A stretch of DNA of 64,000 bases, from contig NZ_KI911783.1 in assembly GCF_000515415.1 (NCBI RefSeq), positions 846,501-910,500 on the forward strand, read 5' to 3'. The stretch is from Bradyrhizobium sp. WSM1417. Its GTDB lineage: Bacteria; Pseudomonadota; Alphaproteobacteria; Rhizobiales; Xanthobacteraceae. This document shows positions 38,252 through 48,002 of the stretch, piece after piece. A program made the translations under genes and the position numbers. Numbering within the stretch: the stretch's first letter is position 1; each line of letters starts with the position of its first letter. The notes beneath the pieces are model-generated. The model was not told the origin of the DNA, made no database searches, and worked only from the letters and a program-made list of their open reading frames with translations.

Positions 38252-38951
38252 AACCTACGGGGAGACTGTCTGCTGCGCTGGGGTGACCGCCGACGGGCAA
38301 TGGAAGCGGCTCTTCCCGGTACGCTTTCGGCACCTTCGGGGTGACAGCAGCTTCTCCCGCTGGCATTGGGTGAAGTTCTCCTACCGGCCGCCGACACGGG
38401 ACAAGCGAAACGAGAGCTGTCACGTCTACGAGGACAGCATCGCCATGGACGGCCAGTTGCCCCAAGCCGAGCGGACGAGGTTGCTCACGCCCCTCCTCAC
38501 CGGCTCAGCCAAGGAGGCAATGGCGCTCGGGAGATCGCTAACTCTCATCCGACCTCGGAACACCAAGTTCATTGCGAAACGCAAGTCAGCGGCCGATCTT
38601 GCCGAGGAACGAGAGGCATACAAGGCCGCCGCTCAGCAAACATCCATCTTCGACAAGGAGCTGGCGGAACTTGAGCCATCTCCCTTCGACTTCAGGTTTC
38701 GGTTCGAGGATGACGACGGCCCCCACGACTACCAGAACGGAGACTGGGAAACGCATGCGATGTTCTGGCGCTGGCAGGCCGAGTACGGCGAGGGAGGTGC
38801 GCTGGATCGCATGCGAGCTGTCTACGACGAACAGTACCCCAGCAAAGGCATGGCCTTCGCGTTGGGAAACCAAGCCAAGAGGCCGCAGACTTGGCAGTTG
38901 CTTGGCGTCATCCGACTAGACGAGATGACCCAACCCGACCTCTTCAGATAG
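38187..38951 (+). CDS. Uncharacterised partner of the DUF488 protein
   Basis: 254 aa, soluble. The N-terminus AVVLVKALPQPSRTYGETVC followed by CAGVTADGQWKRLFPVRFR has the look of an OB-like nucleic-acid-binding strand set (tCxAGxxxDGxWxRLxPV). The C-terminal half is charged and has DYQNGDWETHAMFWRW. Start 38187 (MSATPQSS) is chosen, 38172 is possible; both lie inside the DUF488 gene. The stop abuts the convergent integrase with no gap. I have seen DUF488 beside such proteins in variable genome regions, but no function is known to me. Confidence 0.75.
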   Translation: MSATPQSSRAVVLVKALPQPSRTYGETVCCAGVTADGQWKRLFPVRFRHLRGDSSFSRWHWVKFSYRPPTRDKRNESCHVYEDSIAMDGQLPQAERTRLLTPLLTGSAKEAMALGRSLTLIRPRNTKFIAKRKSAADLAEEREAYKAAAQQTSIFDKELAELEPSPFDFRFRFEDDDGPHDYQNGDWETHAMFWRWQAEYGEGGALDRMRAVYDEQYPSKGMAFALGNQAKRPQTWQLLGVIRLDEMTQPDLFR

Positions 38952-40526
38952 TCAGGCGGCCGAAGAGAAGCGCTCTAGGTCGTATCGGGGCAGCTTGCAG
39001 ACTTCGACGTACAATCCTGCAGGGTCACCGTAGACCCGCTCATCCACGCTCTCGCCAGCATGGCCGGTGATCATGCGCCGCTTCTCCTGATCCAGCCCGT
39101 GCTTTCGGCTCATGGTGATGAAGCGGTGCCGCCAGCCGTGGTTCGGTGCCACCCGCTTGTCGGGGACGATGTCTCGCACGAACTCAGCGAGACGGTTCTT
39201 CAATGCGCGCAGCTTGCCCCGCACATCGTCATCTTTAGCGACCGTCAAGAACAGATACCCTTTGGCTGATGCGGTAACGAACTCGATGAAGCCCAACTCA
39301 ATGAGGTGGGGGTGCAGCGGCACCTCGCGTGCTTCCTTATTCTTCACGGGGCCAGCCTCGGGGGTGATGGTTGCCACGTAGTGATCGCCCTTACGGCGGA
39401 TGTCGTCGCGCCGGAGCTGCGCCATCTCGCCAATCCGAGCGCCGCTGTAGGCGCACAACCAAGGGAGCCACCGCTTCGCCGCAGTCGTCTTTGCGTGCTC
39501 CTGCCCGGCCCCGCTGTAGCCTAGAGCGGCCTTCAGGATGGCCGCAGCTTCATCATCAGTGAACCCCTTGCCTCGCTCGCGGACCCTCTTCCCGATCTTC
39601 AGCGTGACGCCTTGAGCCGGATTGCTTGGCAGTTTGTGGTTCCGCACGCCCCAGCCGAACACCGACTTCATCGCAGACAAGTCGACATCCTTCACAGTCT
39701 TCGGGGAGCGGCCATCCGAGAGCCGCTTATCCTTCCAACCAACGACATCGTGAGGGGTGATCCGCGTCGCGTCGTCGTGTCCCACAAAGGCAACGAAGCG
39801 CGTGAGCACGGACTTATACTCGCTGACCGTCTTCTCGGTGACACCCCCTGCCCGGCTCTCCAACTCCCAGCCAGCGAACAGCGCGGCCACCGTAAGCCCT
39901 GCCTGCCCCCTCGGGGCGGCCTTGGCTTCCCATTCAGGAAACCGCGTCTCAACGAGGTCCGGCCCATAGTCACCTCTGCCTCTCCGCTCCAAGAGCGCCG
40001 TAGCGTCCTTGAATGCCTCATGCAGGGCAGCGGCCAACCGCGCTGAACTGTCATCGTCGATCCGCAGGGCCTTACGCTGGAGCAGCTCAGCAACGTATGG
40101 AGCCATCTCACTCTGCATCGTTTCAGTGTCCCACTTGAGGGCGGCTTGGTGAAGCATGTTCCAAAGCGTTGCTCGGCCGGGATCGTTCTCCCAAGTCTTC
40201 TTGGCATGACGGTAGGCTTCGCCCGCGAGCGCTATGGCCTCCCGATGGGTAAGGCGACGGGGGCTCTCCCGCATGGAACGCCAGACATCATCAAGGTAGG
40301 CGAGCGCCTTGGCTTGCCGCGCTTTGGCCTCGCGAGGATCGTGGGTGCGCAGCGAGACCTTGATTGTGCCGTTGCGACCAACCTGCACTTCCGCAGTCTC
40401 ATCACCTACTGGCACGCGCAGCACCATGCCCACCGCCTTCTCGCTCAGCTCGGCAGGAACGCGCTTTCGCAGGTAATGAACGGAGGAGCCGTCGCGGCGG
40501 ATAGGAGAAGCCATTCGCAGAAGCAT
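38952..40526 (-). CDS. Tyrosine site-specific integrase
   Basis: 524 aa. N-terminus carries the short DUF6538-like SSVHYLRKRVPAEL segment, then a SAM-like core-binding domain (about 230-320) and the catalytic domain: Arg in SGARIGEMAQLR, HGWRHRF (HxxR), His in TGHAGES and Tyr in ERVYGDP. Lies 86 bases from tRNA-Leu, whose 3' end is duplicated at the other end of the element, so it is the enzyme of integration. Start 40526 or 40514; neither has a clear ribosome site. Confidence 0.94.
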   Translation of the reverse strand: MLLRMASPIRRDGSSVHYLRKRVPAELSEKAVGMVLRVPVGDETAEVQVGRNGTIKVSLRTHDPREAKARQAKALAYLDDVWRSMRESPRRLTHREAIALAGEAYRHAKKTWENDPGRATLWNMLHQAALKWDTETMQSEMAPYVAELLQRKALRIDDDSSARLAAALHEAFKDATALLERRGRGDYGPDLVETRFPEWEAKAAPRGQAGLTVAALFAGWELESRAGGVTEKTVSEYKSVLTRFVAFVGHDDATRITPHDVVGWKDKRLSDGRSPKTVKDVDLSAMKSVFGWGVRNHKLPSNPAQGVTLKIGKRVRERGKGFTDDEAAAILKAALGYSGAGQEHAKTTAAKRWLPWLCAYSGARIGEMAQLRRDDIRRKGDHYVATITPEAGPVKNKEAREVPLHPHLIELGFIEFVTASAKGYLFLTVAKDDDVRGKLRALKNRLAEFVRDIVPDKRVAPNHGWRHRFITMSRKHGLDQEKRRMITGHAGESVDERVYGDPAGLYVEVCKLPRYDLERFSSAA

Positions 40527-40612
40527 GTGTACCGTCTCTGTGTACCAGTTGAGACGGTCGATCACCCTTACTTATCAGGGAGTTCAGCAACTTCAACAAC
40601 ATCGAGGAGCGA

Positions 40613-40699
<87 letters not shown>

Positions 40700-40860
40700 A
40701 TGCCGGTTAGGCACGGAGGCGGTTACTACGGTTCGGTGACGCGGTTGTCAATTCATGCTTGAACCCCGCTTCGGGATGCGGATTGCGCATCGCAAACCGG
40801 CCCGATACAAGCCTGACGAGACGCACTCTTCCCGCAGAATGACCCCCAGGAATGGATCCC

Positions 40861-41826
40861 ATGGCATCGAATCTGGACACGCTCGTCACGGTTTTCGGCG
40901 GATCGGGGTTTTTGGGCCGGAATGTGGTCCGCGCGCTGTGCCGGCGCGACTACCGGGTCCGGGTCGCGGTGCGGCGGCCGGAGCTGGCCGGGTACCTCCA
41001 GCCCTCCGGCAAGATCGGGCAGGTCCACACCGTGCAGGCGAACGTGCGCTATCCGGCCTCGATCGAGGCGGCACTGCGTGATTCGCATGTCGTGATCAAT
41101 CTGGTCGGCATCCTCGCCGAGGGTGGCGCGCAGAGTTTTGACGCCGTCCAGGCCAAGGGCGCGGAGACCATCGCCAAGGCGGCCGCGGCCGCGGGGGCAC
41201 AGCTGATCCATGTCTCGGCGATCGGCGCCGACGCGGAATCGCCCTCGCGTTATGCCAGAGCCAAGGCGGCCGGCGAAGCCGCAGTCATGGCCGCGGTGCC
41301 GTCGGCGACGATCTTCCGCCCCTCGGTGATGTTCGGCCCCGAGGACCAGTTCACCAACCGCTTCGCGGCACTGGCCCGGATGTTACCGGTGCTGCCGCTG
41401 ATCGGCGCCGACACCAAGATGCAGCCGGTCTATGTCGGCGACGTCGCCACCGCAATCGCGGATGCCGTCGACGGCAAGGCCAAGGCGGGCGCCAACTACG
41501 AGCTCGGCGGCCCGGAAGTGCTGACCATGCGCGAGATCATCGAGGCCATTCTCGAGATTGCCGATCGCAAGCCGATGCTGATGCCGCTGCCGTTTGGCCT
41601 GGCTCGCTTCAAGGCCAACTTCCTGCAATTCGCGCCGGGCGCGCTGAAGCTGACGCCGGACCAGGTCACGCTGCTCGCGCGCGACAATGTCGTATCGGAC
41701 GCGGCGAAGGCCGCTGGGCTAACGCTGGAAGGCCTCGGCATCACGCCCGACTCGCTTGAAGCGATCGCTCCGCAATATCTCTGGCGTTTCCGCGCCGCCG
41801 GGCAGTTCCAGCGCAAGAGCGCGTAG
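40861..41826 (+). CDS. NAD(P)-binding protein, complex I NDUFA9 family
   Basis: 321-aa atypical short-chain dehydrogenase. Rossmann motif VFGGSGFLGRNVVRAL; second conserved block VVINLVGILAEGG; YARAKAAGEAAV keeps the lysine but the active-site tyrosine environment is atypical. The family contains the mitochondrial complex I accessory subunit NDUFA9/39 kDa. ATG at 40861 is favoured: AGGA is nine bases before it but directly abuts the other ATG at 40852. Located beyond the tRNA-Leu, i.e. outside the element. Confidence 0.9.
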   Translation: MASNLDTLVTVFGGSGFLGRNVVRALCRRDYRVRVAVRRPELAGYLQPSGKIGQVHTVQANVRYPASIEAALRDSHVVINLVGILAEGGAQSFDAVQAKGAETIAKAAAAAGAQLIHVSAIGADAESPSRYARAKAAGEAAVMAAVPSATIFRPSVMFGPEDQFTNRFAALARMLPVLPLIGADTKMQPVYVGDVATAIADAVDGKAKAGANYELGGPEVLTMREIIEAILEIADRKPMLMPLPFGLARFKANFLQFAPGALKLTPDQVTLLARDNVVSDAAKAAGLTLEGLGITPDSLEAIAPQYLWRFRAAGQFQRKSA

Positions 41827-41890
41827 GTTTTTTTCACCTCTCCCCGTAAGAACGGGGCGAGGGAGTGCACCGCAGCCTTGCTTCAGAAGT

Positions 41891-42697
41891 CTACCGCCCC
41901 AGCGCCAGCGCGATCAGCCCGAGCGTGCCGACGAGCACGCGCCACCAGGCGAACACCACGAAGCCGTGGCGGGTGACGTATTCCAGGAACGTCTTCACCA
42001 CGATGATCGCGGTGACGAACGACACCACGAAACCGATCGCGACGATGCCCATGTGGTCCATCGTCATCTCGGAGCGGTTCTTGTAGAAATCGTAGGCGAA
42101 CGCGCCGATCATGGTGGGGATGGCGAGGAAGAACGAGAACTCCGCCGCCGCGCGCTTGTCGGCCCCGAGCAGCATGGCGGAGACAATGGTTGCGCCGGAG
42201 CGCGACACGCCCGGGATCATCGCCAGACACTGCGCGATACCGATGTAAAGATACATCAGCAGCGGAAACCGGGTGGCGTCGTGCTCGCGCGCCTTGAGAT
42301 CGAGCTTGTCGACCCAGAGCAGGATGGCGCCGCCGACGATCAGCGAGAAGCAAACGACCCAGGGATTGAACAGCAGACTCTTGATGTATTTGCCGCCGAC
42401 GAGACCGACGACGACGGCGGGCAGGAACGCCACCAGCACGCCGATCACGAAGCGGCGTGCATAGGCGTCGCCCGTGAACATGCCGATCGCGACGTCCCAC
42501 AATTTCTTGAAGTACAACACGACGATCGCGAGGATCGCGCCGAGCTGGATCAGGACCGTAAACGAATCCCAGAACGCGCCCTCGCCGAGATGGAAGAAGC
42601 GCTCCGCGAGCAGCAAATGGCCGGTCGAGGACACGGGAAGGAACTCGGTCACACCCTCGATGATGCCCAGGATCACTGCCCGTATTTCATCTGACAT
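41891..42697 (-). CDS. uppP: Undecaprenyl-diphosphatase
   Basis: Recycles the lipid carrier for peptidoglycan synthesis by removing a phosphate from undecaprenyl diphosphate; overproduction gives bacitracin resistance. 268 aa, about eight TM segments. Motifs: GVTEFLPVSSTGHLLL with the conserved Glu and Ser, and PGVSRSGATI. ATG at 42697 (MSDEIRAVILG); the open frame upstream is arginine-rich and not coding. Convergent with the NDUFA9-like gene, divergent from the GST. Confidence 0.96.
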   Translation of the reverse strand: MSDEIRAVILGIIEGVTEFLPVSSTGHLLLAERFFHLGEGAFWDSFTVLIQLGAILAIVVLYFKKLWDVAIGMFTGDAYARRFVIGVLVAFLPAVVVGLVGGKYIKSLLFNPWVVCFSLIVGGAILLWVDKLDLKAREHDATRFPLLMYLYIGIAQCLAMIPGVSRSGATIVSAMLLGADKRAAAEFSFFLAIPTMIGAFAYDFYKNRSEMTMDHMGIVAIGFVVSFVTAIIVVKTFLEYVTRHGFVVFAWWRVLVGTLGLIALALGR

Positions 42698-42867
42698 ATT
42701 TACGGTCCATTTCGGCTGGAAAAGCGGGGTTCTTCTCGCCCATCCGCTCCCTTGCTGCAATCGCAAAATGCGGCGGCGCGCCCTTGCTTCGCGGTTTTGA
42801 ATGACTAGTGTGGCGCCGCACAAAACATTGATGGATTCTTAAGCACCATCACATAGTCAAAGGCTTC

Positions 42868-43560
42868 ATGTTTACGCTGTTTCATCATCCGTTCTGCCCG
42901 CACTCGCGGTTCATCCGCCTGATCGCGGGAGAATACGGGCTTGAGCTGAAGCTGATCGAAGAGCGCAGCTGGGAGCGGCGCGAGGCATTTCTGCTGCTCA
43001 ATGCGGCCGGCACGACGCCCGTCCTGGTCGACGACGAGCAGCCGCCGGTCCCGGGTGCGGCGATCGTCGCCGAATATGTCGACGAGGCCTATGGCTCCGA
43101 GATGGGACTGAAGCGCCTGATGCCGGACACGATCGGCGAGCGCGTCGAAGTCCGCCGGCTGATGGCCTGGTTCAACGAAAAGTTCTTCGAGGAAGTCTCC
43201 CACCCGCTCGTCACGGAGCGCATCTACAAGCGCTTCATGAGCGAGGACAACGGCGGCGGCCCGCCCTCGGCCGACGTGATGCGCGCCGCCAAGGCCAACG
43301 TGCGCTATCATCTGGCCTATATCGGCTGGCTGGCGCAGACGCGTAATTTCCTCGCCGGCGACCGGCTCAGCTACGCGGATCTCGCCGCCGCGGCGCATCT
43401 CTCGGCGATCGACTATCTGGGCGACGTGCCATGGAGCGAGGACGACGCGGCAAAGGCATGGTACGCGCGGGTGAAATCCCGCCCGTCGTTCCGCCCGCTG
43501 TTGAGCGAATGGCTGGCCGGCGTGCCGGCGTCGCGGACCTACGTGGACCTGGATTTCTGA
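42868..43560 (+). CDS. Glutathione S-transferase family protein
   Basis: 230 aa. N-terminal thioredoxin-like domain: [17 protein letters not shown] with the CPHS active-site region, [11 protein letters not shown] with the cis-Pro loop and [11 protein letters not shown] for glutathione gamma-glutamyl binding. C-terminal helical domain from about 85. Substrate unknown. The end overlaps the queG coding frame, so they are probably co-transcribed. Confidence 0.9.
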   Translation: MFTLFHHPFCPHSRFIRLIAGEYGLELKLIEERSWERREAFLLLNAAGTTPVLVDDEQPPVPGAAIVAEYVDEAYGSEMGLKRLMPDTIGERVEVRRLMAWFNEKFFEEVSHPLVTERIYKRFMSEDNGGGPPSADVMRAAKANVRYHLAYIGWLAQTRNFLAGDRLSYADLAAAAHLSAIDYLGDVPWSEDDAAKAWYARVKSRPSFRPLLSEWLAGVPASRTYVDLDF

Positions 43561-44684
43561 ACTCCGATCCGACCGAACTTAAGACGGCGCTGGCAAACGA
43601 GGCCCGCGCGCTCGGCTTCGACTGCATCGGCATCACGGAGCCCGGCACAATCGAAAGCGCCGGAAAACATTTTCTCGAATTCATCGCATCCGGCGGCCAT
43701 GGCGACATGGACTGGCTCGCCGCGCAGCCGGAGCGCCGGGTCGATCCCCGCGGGCTGTGGCAGGACGTGCGCAGCGTCATCATGCTCGGCGTCAATTACG
43801 GACCCGACCAGGATCCGCTCGCGATCCTGCAACAGCGCACGCGCGCGGCGATCTCGGTCTATGCGCAGGGCGACGACTATCACGACCTCATCAAGAAGCG
43901 CCTGAAGGCACTGGCGCGATGGCTGGTCGCGACCTCACCGTCCGAAGTGAAGGTATTCGTCGACACCGCGGCCGTGATGGAGAAACCGCTGGCGCAAGCC
44001 GCGCATCTGGGCTGGCAGGGCAAGCACACCAATCTGGTCTCACGTGAGTTCGGCTCCTGGCTGTTTCTCGGCGCGATCTACACCACGCTGGAGCTGCCGC
44101 GCGACGATTCCGAGATCGATCATTGCGGCTCGTGCCGGGCGTGCCTCGACATCTGCCCGACCGCGGCCTTCCCGGCGCCCTACAGGCTCGATGCGCGGCG
44201 CTGCATCTCGTATCTCACCATCGAGAACAAGGGACCGATCCAGCGCGAGTTTCGCAAAAGCATCGGCAACCGCATCTATGGCTGCGACGATTGCCTCGCG
44301 GCGTGTCCCTGGAACAAGTTCGCGCAGGAGGGCCGTGAAGCCAAGCTCGCCGCACGTGACGCTTTGCGCGCGCCAGGGCTGGCCGAGCTCGCAGGGCTCG
44401 ACGACGCGTCATTCCGTGCGCTGTTCACGAAATCACCGGTGAAGCGCATCGGCCGCGAGCGCTTTTTGCGCAACGTGCTGATTGCGATCGGCAACTCCGG
44501 CGATGCGGCACTGGCGGACGAGGCGCGGCGATTGCTCGAGGATGAGAGCGCGCTGGTGCGCGGGGCTGCGGTATGGGCGCTGGGGCAGTTGCTGTCGCGG
44601 GAGGAGTTCGAGGCCATGAGAGCAACTGCAATGGCGAGAGAGCGCGACGAAAGCGTGCGTGAGGAGTGGCAATCAGTCTCCTAA
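43509..44684 (+). CDS. queG: Epoxyqueuosine reductase
   Basis: Cobalamin/[4Fe-4S] enzyme for the last step of queuosine synthesis in tRNA. Two ferredoxin-like clusters: [20 protein letters not shown] and [14 protein letters not shown]; the C-terminus carries HEAT-like repeats. The start is uncertain. ATG at 43509 adds 16 residues inside the GST gene; CTG at 43557 overlaps the GST stop (CTGA) and would give the family-typical [16 protein letters not shown] start. The shared region shows coupling either way. Confidence 0.92.
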   Translation: MAGRRAGVADLRGPGFLNSDPTELKTALANEARALGFDCIGITEPGTIESAGKHFLEFIASGGHGDMDWLAAQPERRVDPRGLWQDVRSVIMLGVNYGPDQDPLAILQQRTRAAISVYAQGDDYHDLIKKRLKALARWLVATSPSEVKVFVDTAAVMEKPLAQAAHLGWQGKHTNLVSREFGSWLFLGAIYTTLELPRDDSEIDHCGSCRACLDICPTAAFPAPYRLDARRCISYLTIENKGPIQREFRKSIGNRIYGCDDCLAACPWNKFAQEGREAKLAARDALRAPGLAELAGLDDASFRALFTKSPVKRIGRERFLRNVLIAIGNSGDAALADEARRLLEDESALVRGAAVWALGQLLSREEFEAMRATAMARERDESVREEWQSVS

Positions 44685-44692
44685 CATTGCGC

Positions 44693-44794
44693 TGTCATGC
44701 CCCGCGAAGGCGGGGCATCCAGTACGCCGCGGCGTCTCGATGCAATCACAACCGCCTGGGAGTACTGGATCGTCCGCCTTCGCGGACGATGACA
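44693..44794. repeat. Nested palindromic intergenic repeat
   Basis: Hairpins ATGCCCCGC-GAAG-GCGGGGCAT (44697-44718) and CGTCCGC-CTTC-GCGGACG (44771-44788) flank an inner pair CCAGTAC/GTACTGG. Outer arms read CTGTCAT and ATGACAG. A dispersed-repeat type. Confidence 0.75.
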
Positions 44795-44879
44795 GCAGTT
44801 GTGTGGTGCGCAGTGCTGCGCCCCTGACATCTCGCCGCCACCCTTGATTTCCCCACACGTTCCTTCAATCTCGCGCATC

Positions 44880-45677
44880 ATGACAAACATGCCTTTCTTC
44901 ACCCGCGACGGCGACACATTCCACCCGACGGAAGTCGCCAATGGTCCGTGGGATCCGAAATCGCTGCACGGACGCGTCATTGTCGGCCTGCTCGGCTTCG
45001 CCATCGAGGAGCGCCATTCCGGTCCTGAATTCGTGCCGGCGCGGCTGACCGTCGATATGTTTCGGCTGCCGACCATCGACAAGCCGATCGAGGTGACGAC
45101 ACGGCTGGTGCGCGACGGGATGCGCATCCGAGTCGTGGAAGCAGAGTTCTTTTCCGGCGGCGTCGGCATGGCGCGCGCCTCGTGCCAGCTGTTGCGGCGA
45201 ACGCAGAATCCCGAGGGCAATGTCTGGTCGCCGCCGAACTGGGACGTGCCGAAGCCGGTCGACATTCCCAAGCCCACCGATCCCAGGCTTGGCATGAACG
45301 GCAAATGGACCACGCGACCGATCGTCGGCCAGATGGGCTCGCTCGGGCCGCGAAAACTCTGGATGAGCGAGGTGCGCGAGCTCGTCGCGGGCGTGCCGAT
45401 GACGCCGTTCGTCCATGTCGCCACCGGCGCCGACTTCGCCAGTCCGTTCGCGAACGCCGGCGACAAGGGGCTCGGCTACATCAACAGCGACGTCACGATC
45501 TATCTGCACCGCTTGCCGGTGACAAACTGGATCGGCTTCGAGGTGGTGAACCACCAAGCCACCGACGGTGTCGCGATCGGCGAATGCTGGCTCTATGACG
45601 AGCAGGGCCCTATCGGCACTGCCACGGTCGCCGCGCTGGCGCAGCGCAAGCCGATGGTAAATCCGTCGAAGCGGTAA
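44880..45677 (+). CDS. Thioesterase-superfamily (double hot-dog) protein
   Basis: 265 aa, soluble. Resembles acyl-CoA thioesterase family proteins of TesB-like layout: PEVANGPWDPKSLHGRVIVG-like N-terminal hot-dog (core GPWDPKSLHG) and a C-terminal hot-dog with DVTIYLHRLP and WIGFEVVNHQATDGVAIGE (core HQATDGVAIGE). Likely hydrolyses an acyl-CoA; substrate unknown. ATG at 44880 (MTNMPFFTRD); upstream frame runs into the palindromic repeat. Confidence 0.8.
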   Translation: MTNMPFFTRDGDTFHPTEVANGPWDPKSLHGRVIVGLLGFAIEERHSGPEFVPARLTVDMFRLPTIDKPIEVTTRLVRDGMRIRVVEAEFFSGGVGMARASCQLLRRTQNPEGNVWSPPNWDVPKPVDIPKPTDPRLGMNGKWTTRPIVGQMGSLGPRKLWMSEVRELVAGVPMTPFVHVATGADFASPFANAGDKGLGYINSDVTIYLHRLPVTNWIGFEVVNHQATDGVAIGECWLYDEQGPIGTATVAALAQRKPMVNPSKR

Positions 45678-45693
45678 GGACGCGGAATGCCGG

Positions 45694-46164
45694 CTAGCCC
45701 AAGTGCCGCTTCATTTCCGGCCGCGCCTTGAGCTCCGCGCCCTGCCTGGCCACGATCTTCGCGATCCGTTCCGGCGCAAACTTCAGATCGACAAACGCCG
45801 GCGCGGTGTTGGCGACCTCGTGATAGCTGACGATCCCGCCGTCGCGGAGCGTCATGATCGCCACGCCCTCGAACATCGCTCGCGTACCATCAGCCTCCGG
45901 CAAGGTCGAGCGATAGCTGAACGTGTAGCGCGCATAAAGCGTGATGCCGTTCGACACCGGGTCGTGCATGTCCCAGCGGAAGTCGGTTGCCGTGCGATAG
46001 AACCAGTCGTCGATCATCGCGGCGATCTTCTCGCGGCCGGGGAAAGCGCCATAGAACACGTCGTGATAAACGCCGTCCTCGGTGAAGAGATCCGCGAAGG
46101 CTTTTCCGTTGCGCTGTTCGACGGCGTCGCAGAACGTGCGCAGCATGGCGGTGGTGGTTGTCAT
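45694..46164 (-). CDS. SnoaL/NTF2-like protein
   Basis: 156 aa, soluble, NTF2-like alpha+beta cone fold. Pattern: FCDAVEQRNGKAFADLFTED, YHDVFYGAFPGREKIAAMI, and the closing strands AIMTLRDGGIVSYHEV. Members are polyketide cyclases, isomerases or ligand-binding domains; substrate unknown. ATG at 46164. Convergent with the thioesterase gene. Confidence 0.82.
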   Translation of the reverse strand: MTTTTAMLRTFCDAVEQRNGKAFADLFTEDGVYHDVFYGAFPGREKIAAMIDDWFYRTATDFRWDMHDPVSNGITLYARYTFSYRSTLPEADGTRAMFEGVAIMTLRDGGIVSYHEVANTAPAFVDLKFAPERIAKIVARQGAELKARPEMKRHLG

Positions 46165-46186
46165 GGTGCCTCACGGTGTTTCTTGT

Positions 46187-46344
46187 TGCGCCCTCGCCCC
46201 TTGTGGGAGAGGGCAGCTCCGCTCGTTGACACGCATTCACTTGGGTGAGGGGTCTGTTTCCGCGAATGCGCCACTCGCGTTCGCGGAAGCAACCCCTCAT
46301 CCGGCGTTGCGCGCCACCTTCCCCCACAAGGGGGAAGGAGGAAA
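46187..46344. repeat. Nested palindromic repeat, CTCTCCC family (variant b)
   Basis: Arms CTTGTGGGAGAGGG and CCTTCCCCCACAAGGGGGAAGG, with an inner GGGTGAGGGG...CCCCTCATCC pair and a centre CGCGAA/TTCGCG. Nearly the same plan as 61083-61243. Confidence 0.8.
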
Positions 46345-46349
46345 GCACT

Positions 46350-47186
46350 TCACCCGATCTCGGCCACGGCGGCAAGAATGCGGGCGATGTCCTGCGGGCG
46401 CGAGAGGCGGTGATCGCCGTCCTGGATCATGGTCAGCACGACGTCGTCGGCCGGCAGGCGATGGGTCAGCGCGAACGCGTGCTGCCAGGGCACGTCAGGA
46501 TCCTGCGCACCTTGCAGGATGCGGACGGGACAGCCGAGATCGATGGCGCTGCCGAGCACGAGGTGGTTGCGCCCCTCCTCGATCAGATTCCGCGTGATCG
46601 GATAGGGCGAGCCGTCGCCATAGTCCGACGGTCGCAGCCAGACGCCTTTGGTCTCGATCTCCTTCTTCACCGCGGCCGGAAAATTCTTCCACATCAGCTC
46701 CTCGGTGAAGTCGGGCGCCGGCGCGATCAGCACCAGGCCCGCCAGCGAGGCCTTGGCTTGCCGTTGCTCTTGCCGCTTCTTGATTTCGCGCGCGAGCAGC
46801 AGCGCCATCCAACCGCCCATGGACGAGCCGATCAGGACTTGCGGGCCATCGCAGAATCGCTCGAACACCGCGACGCTTTCCTCGAGCCAGCGCCCGATGG
46901 TTCCGTCGGCGAAATCGCCGCCAGATTCGCCGTGGCCGGAATAATCGAAACGGACCATAGCGCGGCTGTGATCCCGGGCCCATTCGTCCAGCGCCACGGC
47001 CTTGCTGCCCTGCATGTCTGATTTGAAACCGCCGAGCCAGACCAGCCCAGGTCCTTGACCCGATTCTTGACCGGATTCTTGACCGGATTCTTGGGCCGCG
47101 CGGCGCCGCACCGCGATCCGGCGTGCGGACGGGCCCTTGCCCACATCGATGAAGTCGAGCACGGCATCGGGGATTGGGTGATTCAT
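46350..47186 (-). CDS. Alpha/beta hydrolase
   Basis: 278 aa. Nucleophile elbow GSSMGGWM, acid in LQGAQDPDVPW, histidine in DGDHRLSRP. Similar to small esterase/palmitoyl-thioesterase-like hydrolases (ABHD10-type layout). Near residue 33 a 12-bp tandem repeat codes for (ESGQ) three times, which sits in a surface loop before the first core strand and is likely length-variable. ATG at 47186. Confidence 0.86.
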   Translation of the reverse strand: MNHPIPDAVLDFIDVGKGPSARRIAVRRRAAQESGQESGQESGQGPGLVWLGGFKSDMQGSKAVALDEWARDHSRAMVRFDYSGHGESGGDFADGTIGRWLEESVAVFERFCDGPQVLIGSSMGGWMALLLAREIKKRQEQRQAKASLAGLVLIAPAPDFTEELMWKNFPAAVKKEIETKGVWLRPSDYGDGSPYPITRNLIEEGRNHLVLGSAIDLGCPVRILQGAQDPDVPWQHAFALTHRLPADDVVLTMIQDGDHRLSRPQDIARILAAVAEIG

Positions 47187-47435
47187 GGAACGTTTACTCT
47201 GGCTGTGCGGTTTGAGCCGTCCGGACGTGCTCCGCAGCGCAGCCGGACGTCGTCCTTGGCCCTTTGGGACGCTTGCGGAACAGAAGCAAGGTGTCTATGT
47301 CCCTCTGCGTGCCCCGCCGTGGCTAAAATGCCTCGCATTTGAGGCTTTTTCGACCGCCGCACGAGCGATTGCTTGCCGGCAACCGTATCTTCCTGCAAAA
47401 TAGCCGCCTCTTTTCATAACTTTGGAGAACCACCC

Positions 47436-47975
47436 ATTCGCCGTCCAAATAAAGCCCCGCCCACTGCCGCCAAAGACGGGCCGCGCATCAATGACGATAT
47501 TCGCAATGCGCAGATCCAGTTGATCGATCAGACCGGTGACAACAAGGGCACCATCGAGACCGTCGCGGCTATCCGCCTGGCCCAGGAAGCCGGCATGGAT
47601 TTGGTCGAGATCTCGCCGAACGTCAGCCCTCCCGTCTGCAAGATCATGGACTACGGGAAGTATAAGTATTCCGCGCAGAAAAAAGCCGCCGAAGCCCGCA
47701 AGCGGCAGAAGATCGTCGAGATCAAGGAGATCAAGCTCCGCCCGATGATCGACGACCACGATTACGAAGTGAAGATGCGCGCCATGCAGCGGTTCTTCGA
47801 AGAAGGCGACAAGGTCAAGATCACCCTGCGCTATCGCGGCCGCGAAATGGCGCACCAGGAGATCGGCACCAAGCTGCTCGACAAGATCAAGACCGACGTC
47901 GCCGAGCTCGCCAAGGTGGAGCAGGACGCGCGGTTCGAGGGCCGTCAGGTCGTCATGGTGTTGGCGCCGCGCTGA
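47436..47975 (+). CDS. infC: Translation initiation factor IF-3, ATT start
   Basis: Binds 30S and monitors start codons. 179 aa: N-domain [20 protein letters not shown], linker [16 protein letters not shown]-domain [18 protein letters not shown]. The start is ATT at 47436 (read as Met), with GGAG nine bases upstream; no ATG, GTG or TTG fits. The rare start is the basis of infC autoregulation in many bacteria: IF-3 rejects it when abundant. The frame is open 21 codons upstream but is not family sequence. A strong terminator follows. Confidence 0.95.
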   Translation: MRRPNKAPPTAAKDGPRINDDIRNAQIQLIDQTGDNKGTIETVAAIRLAQEAGMDLVEISPNVSPPVCKIMDYGKYKYSAQKKAAEARKRQKIVEIKEIKLRPMIDDHDYEVKMRAMQRFFEEGDKVKITLRYRGREMAHQEIGTKLLDKIKTDVAELAKVEQDARFEGRQVVMVLAPR

Positions 47976-48002
47976 CGCCGATCCTTTGAATTCGCAAATT
48001 CA

